This document shows positions 1-8,460 of a stretch of 64,000 bases of DNA, piece after piece. Source of the DNA: an uncultured Myxococcales bacterium (lineage in GTDB: Bacteria > Myxococcota_A > UBA9042); the NCBI GenBank assembly GCA_903883645.1, contig CAISBR010000072.1, positions 37,916 through 101,915 on the forward strand, read 5' to 3'. The notes beneath the pieces are model-generated. The model did not search any database and was not told the DNA's origin. It saw nothing but the letters and a program-made list of their open reading frames with translations. Position numbers and translations under genes: made by a program. The stretch's first letter is position 1. Every line of letters begins with the position of its first letter.

Positions 1-1
1 C

Positions 2-1825
2 AATCCGAATACGGCGACGGCGGCCCTAAACGCCTTGAATGAGCTAGGGATTGCTCTTGACGCGGCGGCGAACGAGGCAGCGCTTTTCTTTGTGGTGCAC
101 CCCGACAAAGCGGTGCGCGAGGCGGCAGCGCAGTGCGAGCAGGCGACCGAGTCGCTCAAGACCGAAATTACCCTAGATCGGCGGATCTACGACGTGTTGG
201 CCGGGCTGGACCTGGCCGGGCAAGACGCCGATGGCAAGCGGGTGCTCGAACTGACGCTGCGCGATTTTCGCCTGGGCGGAGTCGACAAGGACGAGGCGAC
301 GCGCAAGAAAATTACGGACTTGCAAGAGCAGCTGGTGCGAGCGGGGCAGGCGTTTGAAAAGAACATTGCCAGCGATGTCCGCAAGATCCATGTGGAACTG
401 GCGCAGTTAAAGGGCCTGCCGCAAGACTGGATCGACGCGCACAAGCCCGCGGCTGACGGCAAGATCGAGATAACGACGGATTATCCCGACTATATTCCGA
501 TGATGCAGTACGCCGACGACGATGCGGCGCGTAAAGACCTGTACCTGGTGTATCGGCAGCGCGGCTGGCCGGATAACCAGACGATTTTACAGAAGATCTT
601 AGACCTGCGCTACGAGCTGGCGCAGCTAACCGGCTTTGCCAACTGGGCCGAGCGCATCACCGCCGACAAGATGACCAAGAACGGCAAGACGGTGGCCGAT
701 TTTATCGAGCAGGTGACCAAGGCCTCCGAAAGCAAAGAGAAAGACGACTACAAAATGCTGCTGGCCGAGCTGAAGAAGCAAGACCCCAAGGCGACCGAGG
801 TGGGCGACTGGCAGGGCGGCTATCTGCTGGGCAAAATCAAGAAAGAAAAGGTGCACTTCGATGCCCAGGCCGCGCGGCAGTACTTCGCCTACGACAAGGT
901 GCGCGACGGGCTGCTGGGGCTGACCAGCAAGCTGTTTGGCATCACGTACAAGCACAATATTACAGTAGAAACCTGGCATCCGAGCGTCGAGGTGTACGAC
1001 GTGTACCAGGGCGACAAGTTGTACGGCCGCATTTTCTTAGACATGCACCCGCGCGACGGAAAGTATAAGCATGCCGCGCAGTTCCCGCTCATCTCGGGTA
1101 TCGAGGGTCGGCAGCTGCCCGAGGGGGTGCTGGTCTGCAACTTCCCCGATCCGCAAAAGGGCGCGGCGCTGATGGAGCCCAAGGAAGTGCAGACGTTCTT
1201 TCATGAATTTGGCCACCTGATCCACCACACTTTTGGTGGGCACCAGGCTTGGATGCGGTTTTCGGGCGTGGCGACGGAGTGGGATTTTGTGGAGGCGCCC
1301 AGCCAGATTTTTGAGGAATGGGCCAAGGATTACGATACGTTGAAGGCCTTTGCCAAGAACGATAAGGGCGAAGAGATCCCCAAAGAGCTGGGCAACAAGA
1401 TTCGCCTGGCCGACGACGTGGGCCGCGGGCTGTGGGTGCGCCACCAGATGTTCTATGCGGGCCTGTCGCTGAACTTGCACAACCGCGACCCCAAGGGGCT
1501 GGATGCCGACAAGTTGGTCGCCGAGATTCAGGCCAAGTACAGCCCGTACAAGATGGTCGACGGCACGCACATGCAGGCGAGTTTTGGCCACTTGAACGGC
1601 TATTCAGCCATTTATTACACCTACATGTGGTCGATGGTGATCTCGAAGGACCTGTTCTCGCGCTTCCAAAAAGACGGCATTTTGAACCCGGCGGTGGCGA
1701 TGCGTTACCGGCAAAAGGTGCTCGAGATGGGCGGGCGCAAGGATGCCGCCGATCTGGTGGCGGATTTCTTGGAGCGGCCCTACGACCTGAAGTCGTGGAC
1801 GGCCTGGCTGAACAAGAAGGATTAG
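2..1825 (+). CDS. M3 family zinc oligopeptidase, 5'-truncated by window edge
   Basis: Thimet-oligopeptidase-like metallopeptidase that would cleave short peptides. The zinc site is visible as HEFGH at about 1202-1216, and the downstream Glu ligand lies in the context DFVEAPSQ. The N-terminal part is helical and rich in charged residues, as in M3 enzymes. The frame stays open to base 2, so the TTG at 35 is probably internal and the real start lies outside the window; about 607 codons are present, while the family is usually 650-700 residues. No signal peptide can be judged because the N-terminus is missing. The next gene starts 6 bases after the stop, suggesting co-transcription. Confidence 0.9.
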   Translation, partial: NPNTATAALNALNELGIALDAAANEAALFFVVHPDKAVREAAAQCEQATESLKTEITLDRRIYDVLAGLDLAGQDADGKRVLELTLRDFRLGGVDKDEATRKKITDLQEQLVRAGQAFEKNIASDVRKIHVELAQLKGLPQDWIDAHKPAADGKIEITTDYPDYIPMMQYADDDAARKDLYLVYRQRGWPDNQTILQKILDLRYELAQLTGFANWAERITADKMTKNGKTVADFIEQVTKASESKEKDDYKMLLAELKKQDPKATEVGDWQGGYLLGKIKKEKVHFDAQAARQYFAYDKVRDGLLGLTSKLFGITYKHNITVETWHPSVEVYDVYQGDKLYGRIFLDMHPRDGKYKHAAQFPLISGIEGRQLPEGVLVCNFPDPQKGAALMEPKEVQTFFHEFGHLIHHTFGGHQAWMRFSGVATEWDFVEAPSQIFEEWAKDYDTLKAFAKNDKGEEIPKELGNKIRLADDVGRGLWVRHQMFYAGLSLNLHNRDPKGLDADKLVAEIQAKYSPYKMVDGTHMQASFGHLNGYSAIYYTYMWSMVISKDLFSRFQKDGILNPAVAMRYRQKVLEMGGRKDAADLVADFLERPYDLKSWTAWLNKKD

Positions 1826-1831
1826 CGCCTG

Positions 1832-2371
1832 ATGAACGAGGGCCTGCGCAAAGCGTTGATTGTGCTGGCCTTTGGCACCACGCTGGCCGGGCTCGCGACG
1901 GCGATCGCTCTGCGCGAAGCGGGGCACGTGCGCACCGACCTGGGCGGGATGGCGGTGCCCAAGCTGGCGCTGCCGGTGGTGCGCCCCGAGGGTGGTGCCA
2001 CGCAAGCGCGTCTGAGTCCTAGTGATTTTAAGGGACGACCGCTGCTGCTACACTTTTGGGCCCCCAGCTGTAGGCCGTGTGTGGCCGAGCTGCCGCTTTG
2101 GCAAAAGCGCTTCGAAGTCGCAGCCATGCAGGGCTATGCCGTGCTCGCGGTGGCGGGCGACGACGCCGAAGATGTGCAGAAGTTCTTGAAAGAGGGCGGC
2201 TATACCCTGCCCGTGGTGGTCGATGCGAGCGGGCAGCTGTTTAGCGCGCTGCGGGTGACGGCGATTCCGGCGACGGCGGCAGTGGACCGGCGCGGGGTGG
2301 TGGTCGAGTACCGCGAAGGGGTCGTGAGCGACGCGGAATTCCCTGGGCTTTTGGCGAGGGCGCGGCGGTAG
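1832..2371 (+). CDS. TlpA/ResA-like membrane-anchored thioredoxin
   Basis: A 179-residue thiol-disulfide protein. It has one N-terminal hydrophobic segment (about residues 8-27), then a thioredoxin fold with the active site WAPSCRPC (Cys80 and Cys83) and a cis-Pro context TAIP near residue 150. This layout places a periplasmic redox domain on a membrane anchor, as in TlpA/ResA proteins used for cytochrome c maturation or disulfide reduction. It sits 6 bp behind the M3 peptidase. A cytochrome-maturation role would fit the many c-type cytochromes nearby, but that is inference. Confidence 0.85.
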   Translation: MNEGLRKALIVLAFGTTLAGLATAIALREAGHVRTDLGGMAVPKLALPVVRPEGGATQARLSPSDFKGRPLLLHFWAPSCRPCVAELPLWQKRFEVAAMQGYAVLAVAGDDAEDVQKFLKEGGYTLPVVVDASGQLFSALRVTAIPATAAVDRRGVVVEYREGVVSDAEFPGLLARARR

Positions 2372-2445
2372 ACGTGCGGGAGTCAGCCTTGCCGTTTGCC
2401 TTCTAATCGTGCCCCACCGCCGCCCGCTCCCATCACCGCGCTGGC

Positions 2446-2474
2446 TTGCATTCGGCAGCAATCGCGGCTAGTTT
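2446..2474 (+). promoter_or_regulatory. Candidate sigma70-type promoter
   Basis: TTGCAT (2446-2451), a 17-bp spacer, then TAGTTT (2469-2474), ending 6 bases before the ATG at 2481. If used, transcription would begin at or near the start codon, giving a leaderless mRNA; no Shine-Dalgarno sequence is visible before this ATG. Confidence 0.35.
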
Positions 2475-2480
2475 CGCGGC

Positions 2481-5204
2481 ATGCATACCACTACCCTTGG
2501 TCACCGCGCGACAGTGCAAATCGGCAAAATCCTTAGTCTTGGCCTGATACTGGCAGCCCTAGGCGGCTGCGGCGACGACAGCGTGCTGGTGGGCACAGCC
2601 GGCACTGGGGCAGACGCTAGCACTGGCGACACGGCAGGCCCGGATGCGGGCGTAGATGCGGGCGCGACCGACATATACGGAATCGATGAAGGTCCAGACG
2701 TGGTCCTAAATGATGACGCGCCCGACGGTGGCGGCGACGCCATTACCGACACAACTACTTATGATACAGAGGATATTGCCATCGATATTGCGCCCGATGT
2801 GGCGCCCGATGTTGTGCCCGATATTGCGCCCGATGTTGTGCCCGATATTGCGCCCGATGTTGTGCCCGATGTGGCGCCCGATGTGGCGCCCGAGTGCATC
2901 CTCGACAGCGACTGCAAGGCCGAGCCGTGCCATGTAGCTATTTGCCAAAAAGGCTTGTGTAACGTGAGCTTGGCACCCGAGGGGCAGCCGTGCAGCGACG
3001 GCAATGCGTGCACGGGCATCGACCTGTGCGGCGCGGGCGCGTGCCTGCCCGGTACAGCGACCCTCTGCGACGACCAGAATCCTTGCACGACCGATAGTTG
3101 CGACGTGTCGAGCGGCTGCACGAACACCAGCAACAGCCTGCCCTGCAGCGACGGCAACGCCTGCACCAGCAGCGATGTGTGCAGCGGCGGGGTATGCGTG
3201 GGCGGCCCCGCCACCGCGTGCAGCGACGGCAACCCGTGCACCAGCGACGGCTGCGACCCCGACAAAGGCTGTAATTTTACGGCAACTACCGCCCCTTGCG
3301 ACGACAGCAACGCCTGCACCGGCGGCGATGTGTGCAAGGCGGGGGTGTGCGTGGCCGGCATTCCGCCCGCGTGCGACGACCAGAACCCGTGCACCACCGA
3401 GACCTGCGACCCGGCCGAGGGCTGCAAAAACGTAGTCAACAGCTTGCCTTGCGACGATGGCAGTGCGTGCACCCAGGGCGATAGCTGCAGCGACGGCAGC
3501 TGCTCCCCCGGCAAGGCCAGCGTGTGCAGTGACGGCAACCCGTGCAGCGACGACAGCTGCAACCCCGCCAACGGCTGTGTGTTTTTGCCCAATGCCGCCA
3601 CATGCGACGACGGCAACGGCTGCAGCGTGGGCGACCTGTGCCAGAGCGGCACGTGCACCGCCGGCGCGCCCCTGGCCTGCAGCGACGCCAACCCCTGCAC
3701 CAGCGACGCCTGCGACCCGCTAAAAGGCTGCGTTTTTGCAGCGAATACCCTGGGCTGTGACGACGGCAATGTCTGCACCAGCGGCGACGTGTGCGCGGCC
3801 GGCAGCTGCAGCCCCGGCGCACAGGTCCCGTGCAGCGACGGCAACCTGTGCACCGGAGACGCGTGCGATACACTAAAAGGCTGTGTGTTTTCGGCCAATA
3901 CCCTCCCCTGCGACGATGGCAATGTGTGCTCCGTGGGCGACACCTGCGGCGGCGGCAGCTGCGGCGCTGGCGCGGCCAAGGTGTGCACCGACAGCAACCC
4001 ATGCACCGCCGACAGCTGCGACCCGCAAAATGGCTGTCAATTCAGCAATAACAGCTTACCGTGCAGCGACGGCAGCGTGTGCACCGTGGGCGACGTGTGC
4101 GCGAGCGGCAGCTGTAGCCCCGGCATCGCGATCGTCTGCAGCGACGGCAATCCGTGCACCAGCGACGACTGCGATGGGCAAAAAGGATGTGTATTTCTTC
4201 CTAATTCGGCCACGTGCAGCGACGCCAACGCCTGCACCAGCGGCGACCAATGCGGCGGCGGCACGTGCGCGGGCAAAGCCATCGTGTGCGACGACGGCAA
4301 GCTGTGCACCACCGACTACTGCGACTCGGGCAAAGGCTGCCAAACTGTAGCCAATTCAGCCCCCTGTGACGACGGCACCGTGTGCACGGCGAGCGACTTG
4401 TGCAGCGGCGGCAGCTGCGGCGGCAAAGCGGTCAGTTGCGACGACGCCAACGCCTGCACCACCGACAGCTGCGACGCCAAGGCCGGCTGCGGCAACGTGG
4501 CCTTGCCCGACGGCAGCACCTGCACCGGCGGCGCGTGCCAGGGCGGAACCTGCGTACTTTCGGGCCTAATCGCCTGGTACACCTTTGACGAGGGCAGCGG
4601 CAGCAAGTTCAGCGACAGCTCGGGCAACGGCTACGACGGCAGCCACAACGCCCCGTATGTCGCTGGCAAGAAAGGCAAAGCCCTCTCATTTTCGGGTGGA
4701 GCCATGGCCAAGGTCAGCGCCGGCGGCACGGGCTTTGCTTGGGGCGCCAACAACGCCGACTACACCATCGAGTACTGGATCTACGTCATCGCACCGCAGG
4801 CCAACTGGGTATCGCCGCTGCACAAATCGAGCCCGGGCGGCGGCGACTGCTGCGTGACCGGCCAGCGCGCACCGGCGCAGTTCTTCTACCCCGGGCAGAT
4901 GAACATGGTTAGCGTGATGGGTACCCAGGCCGACTCGAACCACTACGCGCCGGCCGGGACGGGGGCACTGCCGCTAGCGACCTGGACGCATTTTGCCACC
5001 GTGCACAGCGGCGCACAGCAATTACTCTATATCAATGGGGTGTTGGTGAATACCGACAACCTCGGTAGCCCGACCGAGGGTGGCCCCGGCGTGCTGTATT
5101 TGGGCAACGACGGCTTCTACGCGCCGCTCGATGGCTACATGGACGAGGTGCGGGTCTATCAGAAGGCGTTGACCGCTAAACAGATTTTGGCAGACATGCT
5201 GTAG
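2481..5204 (+). CDS. Cys-repeat lipoprotein with C-terminal LamG-like domain
   Basis: A 907-residue surface lipoprotein. The signal sequence ends in the lipobox LGGC (Cys30). An Asp/Pro/Val stalk follows to about residue 135, then many tandem Cys-rich repeats (about 137-695) of the type CDDGNACT..D.C..G.C and CSDGNPCTSDDCD. The C-terminal third (from about residue 700) is a laminin-G/concanavalin-like fold, recognisable from LIAWYTFDEGSG, the DSSGNGYDG context and the terminal MDEVRVYQKAL. Such proteins are typical of Myxococcota cell surfaces and may bind glycans or metal; no ligand can be read from sequence. It is probably monocistronic. Confidence 0.85.
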   Translation: MHTTTLGHRATVQIGKILSLGLILAALGGCGDDSVLVGTAGTGADASTGDTAGPDAGVDAGATDIYGIDEGPDVVLNDDAPDGGGDAITDTTTYDTEDIAIDIAPDVAPDVVPDIAPDVVPDIAPDVVPDVAPDVAPECILDSDCKAEPCHVAICQKGLCNVSLAPEGQPCSDGNACTGIDLCGAGACLPGTATLCDDQNPCTTDSCDVSSGCTNTSNSLPCSDGNACTSSDVCSGGVCVGGPATACSDGNPCTSDGCDPDKGCNFTATTAPCDDSNACTGGDVCKAGVCVAGIPPACDDQNPCTTETCDPAEGCKNVVNSLPCDDGSACTQGDSCSDGSCSPGKASVCSDGNPCSDDSCNPANGCVFLPNAATCDDGNGCSVGDLCQSGTCTAGAPLACSDANPCTSDACDPLKGCVFAANTLGCDDGNVCTSGDVCAAGSCSPGAQVPCSDGNLCTGDACDTLKGCVFSANTLPCDDGNVCSVGDTCGGGSCGAGAAKVCTDSNPCTADSCDPQNGCQFSNNSLPCSDGSVCTVGDVCASGSCSPGIAIVCSDGNPCTSDDCDGQKGCVFLPNSATCSDANACTSGDQCGGGTCAGKAIVCDDGKLCTTDYCDSGKGCQTVANSAPCDDGTVCTASDLCSGGSCGGKAVSCDDANACTTDSCDAKAGCGNVALPDGSTCTGGACQGGTCVLSGLIAWYTFDEGSGSKFSDSSGNGYDGSHNAPYVAGKKGKALSFSGGAMAKVSAGGTGFAWGANNADYTIEYWIYVIAPQANWVSPLHKSSPGGGDCCVTGQRAPAQFFYPGQMNMVSVMGTQADSNHYAPAGTGALPLATWTHFATVHSGAQQLLYINGVLVNTDNLGSPTEGGPGVLYLGNDGFYAPLDGYMDEVRVYQKALTAKQILADML
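2784..2891 (+). repeat. Nine 12-bp in-frame tandem units (Asp-Pro stalk)
   Basis: Nine near-identical 12-bp units of the form GAT.T.G.GCCC, encoding alternating DVVP, DIAP and DVAP, in the stalk of the lipoprotein. Unit number can change by slippage without breaking the frame, which would change stalk length. Confidence 0.85.
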
Positions 5205-5209
5205 TGGCT

Positions 5210-5360
5210 GGGTGTCAGGTATTGCCTTTTGCCTTTTATCGAACCGAGCCGCTACCCCACCCGTGGCCAAATCACGGTCGTCGCATAGGTCGCCCGGTGT
5301 GCGCGCAAGTTAAATTGAGCAGTTACATGCTAAATGATAAAAGAGCAATACCTGACACCC
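5210..5360. mobile_element. MITE-like inverted-repeat element, about 151 bp
   Basis: The left end reads GGGTGTCAGGTATTGC at 5210-5225. The same 16 bases occur in reverse complement at 5345-5360. Both arms continue into CTTTTATC (5233-5240, and reverse complement 5336-5343), with a 6-bp length difference between arms. The interior has no ORF and is more A+T-rich than its surroundings. It fills the gap between two genes. GGTGTCAGG-type ends are common on REP/RAYT-associated sequences, so a non-autonomous element mobilised in trans is plausible; no transposase gene is in the window. Confidence 0.6.
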
Positions 5361-5377
5361 CTCCCCCTGGATAAACC

Positions 5378-6424
5378 ATGCCCATCGCGAAATTGGCCAA
5401 CGAATCGATGATCTCCGCGCTCCTGGACCGCCGCCGCTTCTTGGTGCACAGCGTGGCCTCGGCTGGCGCGTCGGCCCTTGCCGCAGCGTGCGGTTCGGCC
5501 ACAAGCGAAGCGAAGGTCGATGCCGGCTCGCCCAGCGACACCGATACCGCAAGCGATATAGGGACTTCGAGTGACATCCCCTGCGCCCCCCAAAGCGTAC
5601 CCGACAACCCCGACGCCGGGCTCAGCTTCGCGAACTTGCCGTACCGCCAAGACGATCCGCTCTGGGGCGGCGAGCTGATGTGGAACCGCGACTTGGTCAT
5701 CCAGGCCGCCACCCAGCTCAACGGCGAGACCAAGAAAGACGCCGAGGCGCTGCTCCGCAAGTTCCCGGATGGCAACAGCATCGCCAACGAAGGCTGCATG
5801 CTGACGTGCCTCGCAATGGTCTTGAAGCTGCTGGTGCCCGCCGCCTCACCGAGCTGGACTCCCGGGCTACTGAATCAAACCGCTCAAGAGTATTACTACT
5901 ATTCGCCGTGCGGCCTGTCGATGACCACCCTGTACGCCGACTTGGTGTCGGATGTGAGCGAAGGCCAGGTGCAGCTATGCCTAAAAGAGGAGTATCTGCC
6001 CGGCGTTCCCTACTGGCCGCGCGTGCACGCGCATACCGCCGCGCTGCTGCGGGCCTATCGCAGCCTGACCCCGGCCCAGCGCAGCCAATTTGTGGTGATG
6101 CTGAAGACGGGGACGTACGACGACACGGTGGCGTCGCATTATGTCTTGCTGCATCCCAGCGATGCGGGTGGCGCAGACGATGCCAACCCACAGCTGCTTG
6201 ATCCGGCTATGCCACTAGATAAACAGGGGATTTGGCGTCTAACGGACTCGGCGGCGACCATTACCCAAGACCCCGACATCGCCGCGGGCTGGCAGCAAGA
6301 CGGCATTGAACCGACTCAAATTGCTGGTGTTTGGGTGTTTGTGCGGTGGCGTCCGGACCGCAGCCGCTCGTTTGTGGCCCCGCTCGTGGCGGCCTGGGCG
6401 ACGGAGCTAGCTAAGATCGCGTAG
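5378..6424 (+). CDS. C39-like peptidase-fold Tat lipoprotein
   Basis: A 348-residue exported protein. The N-terminus carries DRRRFLVHS, a twin-arginine signal, and ends in LAAAC (Cys38), so it may be a Tat-exported lipoprotein. The mature part resembles the peptidase C39-like fold: the Y-x-Q-D-D-P-x-W-G entry motif near residue 90, then GCMLTCLAMVL with candidate nucleophile Cys141, ASHYVLL with candidate His255, and LLDPA with candidate Asp276. That order and spacing fit a papain-like triad. ATG at 5378 is weakly preceded by GGA; ATG at 5408 is an alternative start. Substrate unknown. The upstream gap is the MITE-like element. Confidence 0.6.
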   Translation: MPIAKLANESMISALLDRRRFLVHSVASAGASALAAACGSATSEAKVDAGSPSDTDTASDIGTSSDIPCAPQSVPDNPDAGLSFANLPYRQDDPLWGGELMWNRDLVIQAATQLNGETKKDAEALLRKFPDGNSIANEGCMLTCLAMVLKLLVPAASPSWTPGLLNQTAQEYYYYSPCGLSMTTLYADLVSDVSEGQVQLCLKEEYLPGVPYWPRVHAHTAALLRAYRSLTPAQRSQFVVMLKTGTYDDTVASHYVLLHPSDAGGADDANPQLLDPAMPLDKQGIWRLTDSAATITQDPDIAAGWQQDGIEPTQIAGVWVFVRWRPDRSRSFVAPLVAAWATELAKIA

Positions 6425-6431
6425 TATTGAA

Positions 6432-6848
6432 CTATTCTTCAGATGCGGCGCGCCGTAAGACCGCCGACGGCGAGCGGCGGCGCTTGGCCTGAATCCACGC
6501 CCGCGCCGCTGCGGCGGTTGGAAAGACACCCCGCCGCGATGAAGGTCCGCCAGCAGCACACCAGTATTCCAAGGACGACCGCACGCTGGCATCGGGTGAG
6601 ACCACCGCGCACCAAATCATCGGATTGCTCAGCCGTTGCGCCTCTTCAAGAGCCAAGATTTCTTTGATCTGCGAATTCACGACAACGTGGTCCAACAGAT
6701 CCGAATAATCGCTGATGTGGTAGCGCAGGCCATCGAAGCGCTCGTCGGCGGCCACTTCTTCGAGCATGGCCATGACCTCGTTGGCGTCGCTGATGCCGTG
6801 GAAGTGCACGTAAACACCACGATCTTCCCATTCGACATGGTATGGCAT
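6432..6848 (-). CDS. STAS-like (SpoIIAA-like) small cytoplasmic protein, copy A
   Basis: A 138-residue protein beginning MPYHVEWEDRGVYVHFHG, chosen at 6848 because AGGAA lies 7 bases upstream; the frame is open further 5' without a better site. It is a clear paralogue of the gene at 8461-8877: both are 138 residues and share W-E-D-x-G, R-F-D-x-L-R-Y-x-I-S-D, N-P-x-I, E-x-W-C-A-A and W-I-x-x-x-R-R. The alternating strand/helix pattern recalls SpoIIAA/STAS-like proteins, which act as protein-interaction modules. Function unknown. It is divergent from the HTH gene at 7021. Confidence 0.6.
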   Translation of the reverse strand: MPYHVEWEDRGVYVHFHGISDANEVMAMLEEVAADERFDGLRYHISDYSDLLDHVVVNSQIKEILALEEAQRLSNPMIWCAVVSPDASVRSSLEYWCAAGGPSSRRGVFPTAAAARAWIQAKRRRSPSAVLRRAASEE

Positions 6849-6984
6849 GGCAGAGTTCCTGTTGAGTTGATGGGGCCAAGACACGGGGTAACGCAGCCTC
6901 ACAGATTATTGCCGACGGAGCATGGAGGTGCAAGGGGCTGACGGCTACATGACGACCGGCCGTCGCGCGCGTGAAAGCGGGAAC

Positions 6985-7017
6985 TTGACATTGCAGAGCG
7001 TGTAGTACACACTACAC
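6985..7017 (+). promoter_or_regulatory. Promoter with overlapping palindromic operator
   Basis: A consensus -35 TTGACA at 6985-6990 is followed by a perfect inverted repeat, GTGTAGT (7000-7006), 4-bp loop, ACTACAC (7011-7017), covering the expected -10 position. The ATG of the HTH gene follows 3 bases later at 7021. The palindrome is the obvious operator for autorepression. The transcript would be leaderless or nearly so, and no Shine-Dalgarno is present. Confidence 0.6.
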
Positions 7018-7020
7018 ACC

Positions 7021-7389
7021 ATGACCAGCTTCGGCCAGTACCTGCGCCAACTCCGCGAAACCCGCCACGCCGCAGCGCAAGCGGCCGATGTGGGGCGCTA
7101 CACGCTGCGTTCGGTGGCGGCCAATGCGGGGCTCGAGCCGTCTTATCTATCTAAAATTGAACGGGATATTCAGCCACCACCTTCGGAGGCTAAGGTCCGT
7201 GCCCTTGCCGAGGCTCTTGGCGAAGATGCCGACGTCCTTTTGGCGCTCGCTGGCAAAGTCTCTGGCGACCTGCTCGAGGCGATTCGCAAGCGCCCGCAGT
7301 TGTTCGCCCACATCATTCGCGAGTTGAAAGACATGCCGGATCACGCGGTGCTGCGCATCGTGCGCGAGGTCCGCGACGGCCAGTGGTAG
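7021..7389 (+). CDS. XRE-family HTH transcriptional regulator
   Basis: A 122-residue regulator. Residues about 4-70 form a Cro/C1-type helix-turn-helix, with the recognition region around LRSVAANAGLEPSYLSKIER, followed by a helical tail. It starts 3 bp after a 7-bp perfect palindrome that overlaps its own promoter, so autoregulation is likely. The next gene starts 30 bp downstream, on the same strand and behind its own ribosome site, and is probably in the same transcript. The tail resembles regulators that pair with stress or metallopeptidase modules, but no peptidase is adjacent. Confidence 0.85.
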   Translation: MTSFGQYLRQLRETRHAAAQAADVGRYTLRSVAANAGLEPSYLSKIERDIQPPPSEAKVRALAEALGEDADVLLALAGKVSGDLLEAIRKRPQLFAHIIRELKDMPDHAVLRIVREVRDGQW

Positions 7390-7419
7390 CATCCACCAAG
7401 GGTGCAAACAGGGGGAATT

Positions 7420-8448
7420 ATGCTCGAAATGCGTCACAATCAGCTACAGTTCAGCTTTGGCGAGGTCCACCCCAGCGCGCTGCTGACACTTAGCTTTCAG
7501 CGCACCCTGCGCATCCCGGACGACGGTCGCAACTACCCACTGCCGCCCGGAATGGGGCCGTTTCCTCTGCGGCATGTAGACGATTACGCGGCACAATTGC
7601 CGACCGACTGGCTGCAGCACGGCGGAGTGATGCTGCCGATGTGGCAGGCCGAGGCGCTGTGGCTGTCGATCCGCGCCGGGTACGACGGCGAGCGGGGTGC
7701 CGATTATCCGTTTGCGATCAAGGTAGCTGCGGGCAAGCGCAGTGCGGTGACAGGCAAGACTTGGCAAGCAGGGCTAAATCGCGACCCGCAGGATTACTTG
7801 GTGGCGCCGATGCAGCCGTGGCTCGACGGATTTTGCGTCGAAAAGGGCCTGATTCGACAGTTTGTGGCGATGCCGCTGGGCCAGGGCTATACGGTCGAAG
7901 AACAGCTTGACGGCAAAGCGGAATTTGGCGGCCTGCAGCTCGAGGTGTTTCCTATGAAGCGGGCGGCATTCGAGAAGCGCTTTCCGGTGCGGCCCAAAGA
8001 TCCTGAAAATATTGACTATTGTGACCAGGTGATGATGCCGTGCGCCGCGGCACCGGGCATGGCGATGGGCCTGGGCGCGGGTGGCATGATGCGCCAAGAG
8101 ATCAGCGAAGACCCCTATCGCGAAGACGAGTGGGACCTGGAGCGCGGCCAGCGCTGCTTTGTCCACCTGTGCAATAGTGCGATATGGCAGCAGATTACCG
8201 GTAACGCCCCGCCTAGCGTGCCGCCAACCGCCAAAGACTATGCGTGGGCGGGCCTGCCCTGGTTCGAATACTATGGCGACGCACCCGCCGTAGAAGGTGG
8301 CGCGCTGCTAGGGGCGATTAAGTCCGTGTTTAGTCTGGGGAAGTCGAAGGGCGCATCGCCCTTGCCCGACAACGAACCGGCGGTACCTAAGGTGGTGATC
8401 GGGCTGGAGCCGCGCAAGAACCATCGGGTGCGGATTGGCGAATTCTAG
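7420..8448 (+). CDS. Conserved protein of unknown function, 342 aa
   Basis: Start placed at ATG 7420 because AGGGGG lies just upstream; a GTG at 7402 is in frame but has no ribosome site. No signal peptide or membrane segment. Recognisable conserved-looking stretches are QPWLDGFC, IRQFVAMPLGQGYTVEEQL and GGLQLEVFPMK. I recall similar segments in uncharacterised proteins of actinobacteria and other phyla, without an assigned reaction. It follows the HTH gene and may be its main target. It ends 12 bp before the convergent STAS-like copy B. Confidence 0.7.
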   Translation: MLEMRHNQLQFSFGEVHPSALLTLSFQRTLRIPDDGRNYPLPPGMGPFPLRHVDDYAAQLPTDWLQHGGVMLPMWQAEALWLSIRAGYDGERGADYPFAIKVAAGKRSAVTGKTWQAGLNRDPQDYLVAPMQPWLDGFCVEKGLIRQFVAMPLGQGYTVEEQLDGKAEFGGLQLEVFPMKRAAFEKRFPVRPKDPENIDYCDQVMMPCAAAPGMAMGLGAGGMMRQEISEDPYREDEWDLERGQRCFVHLCNSAIWQQITGNAPPSVPPTAKDYAWAGLPWFEYYGDAPAVEGGALLGAIKSVFSLGKSKGASPLPDNEPAVPKVVIGLEPRKNHRVRIGEF

Positions 8449-8460
8449 CCCGCGGGTTCG

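Noticed and set aside
2784..2891. Possible CRISPR or regulatory array
   Set aside because: Units are 12 bp without spacers and code in frame for the stalk of a lipoprotein.
2759..4006. 415-residue open frame antisense to the Cys-repeat lipoprotein
   Set aside because: It mirrors the repeat structure of the real gene and shows no domain, start signal or independent logic.
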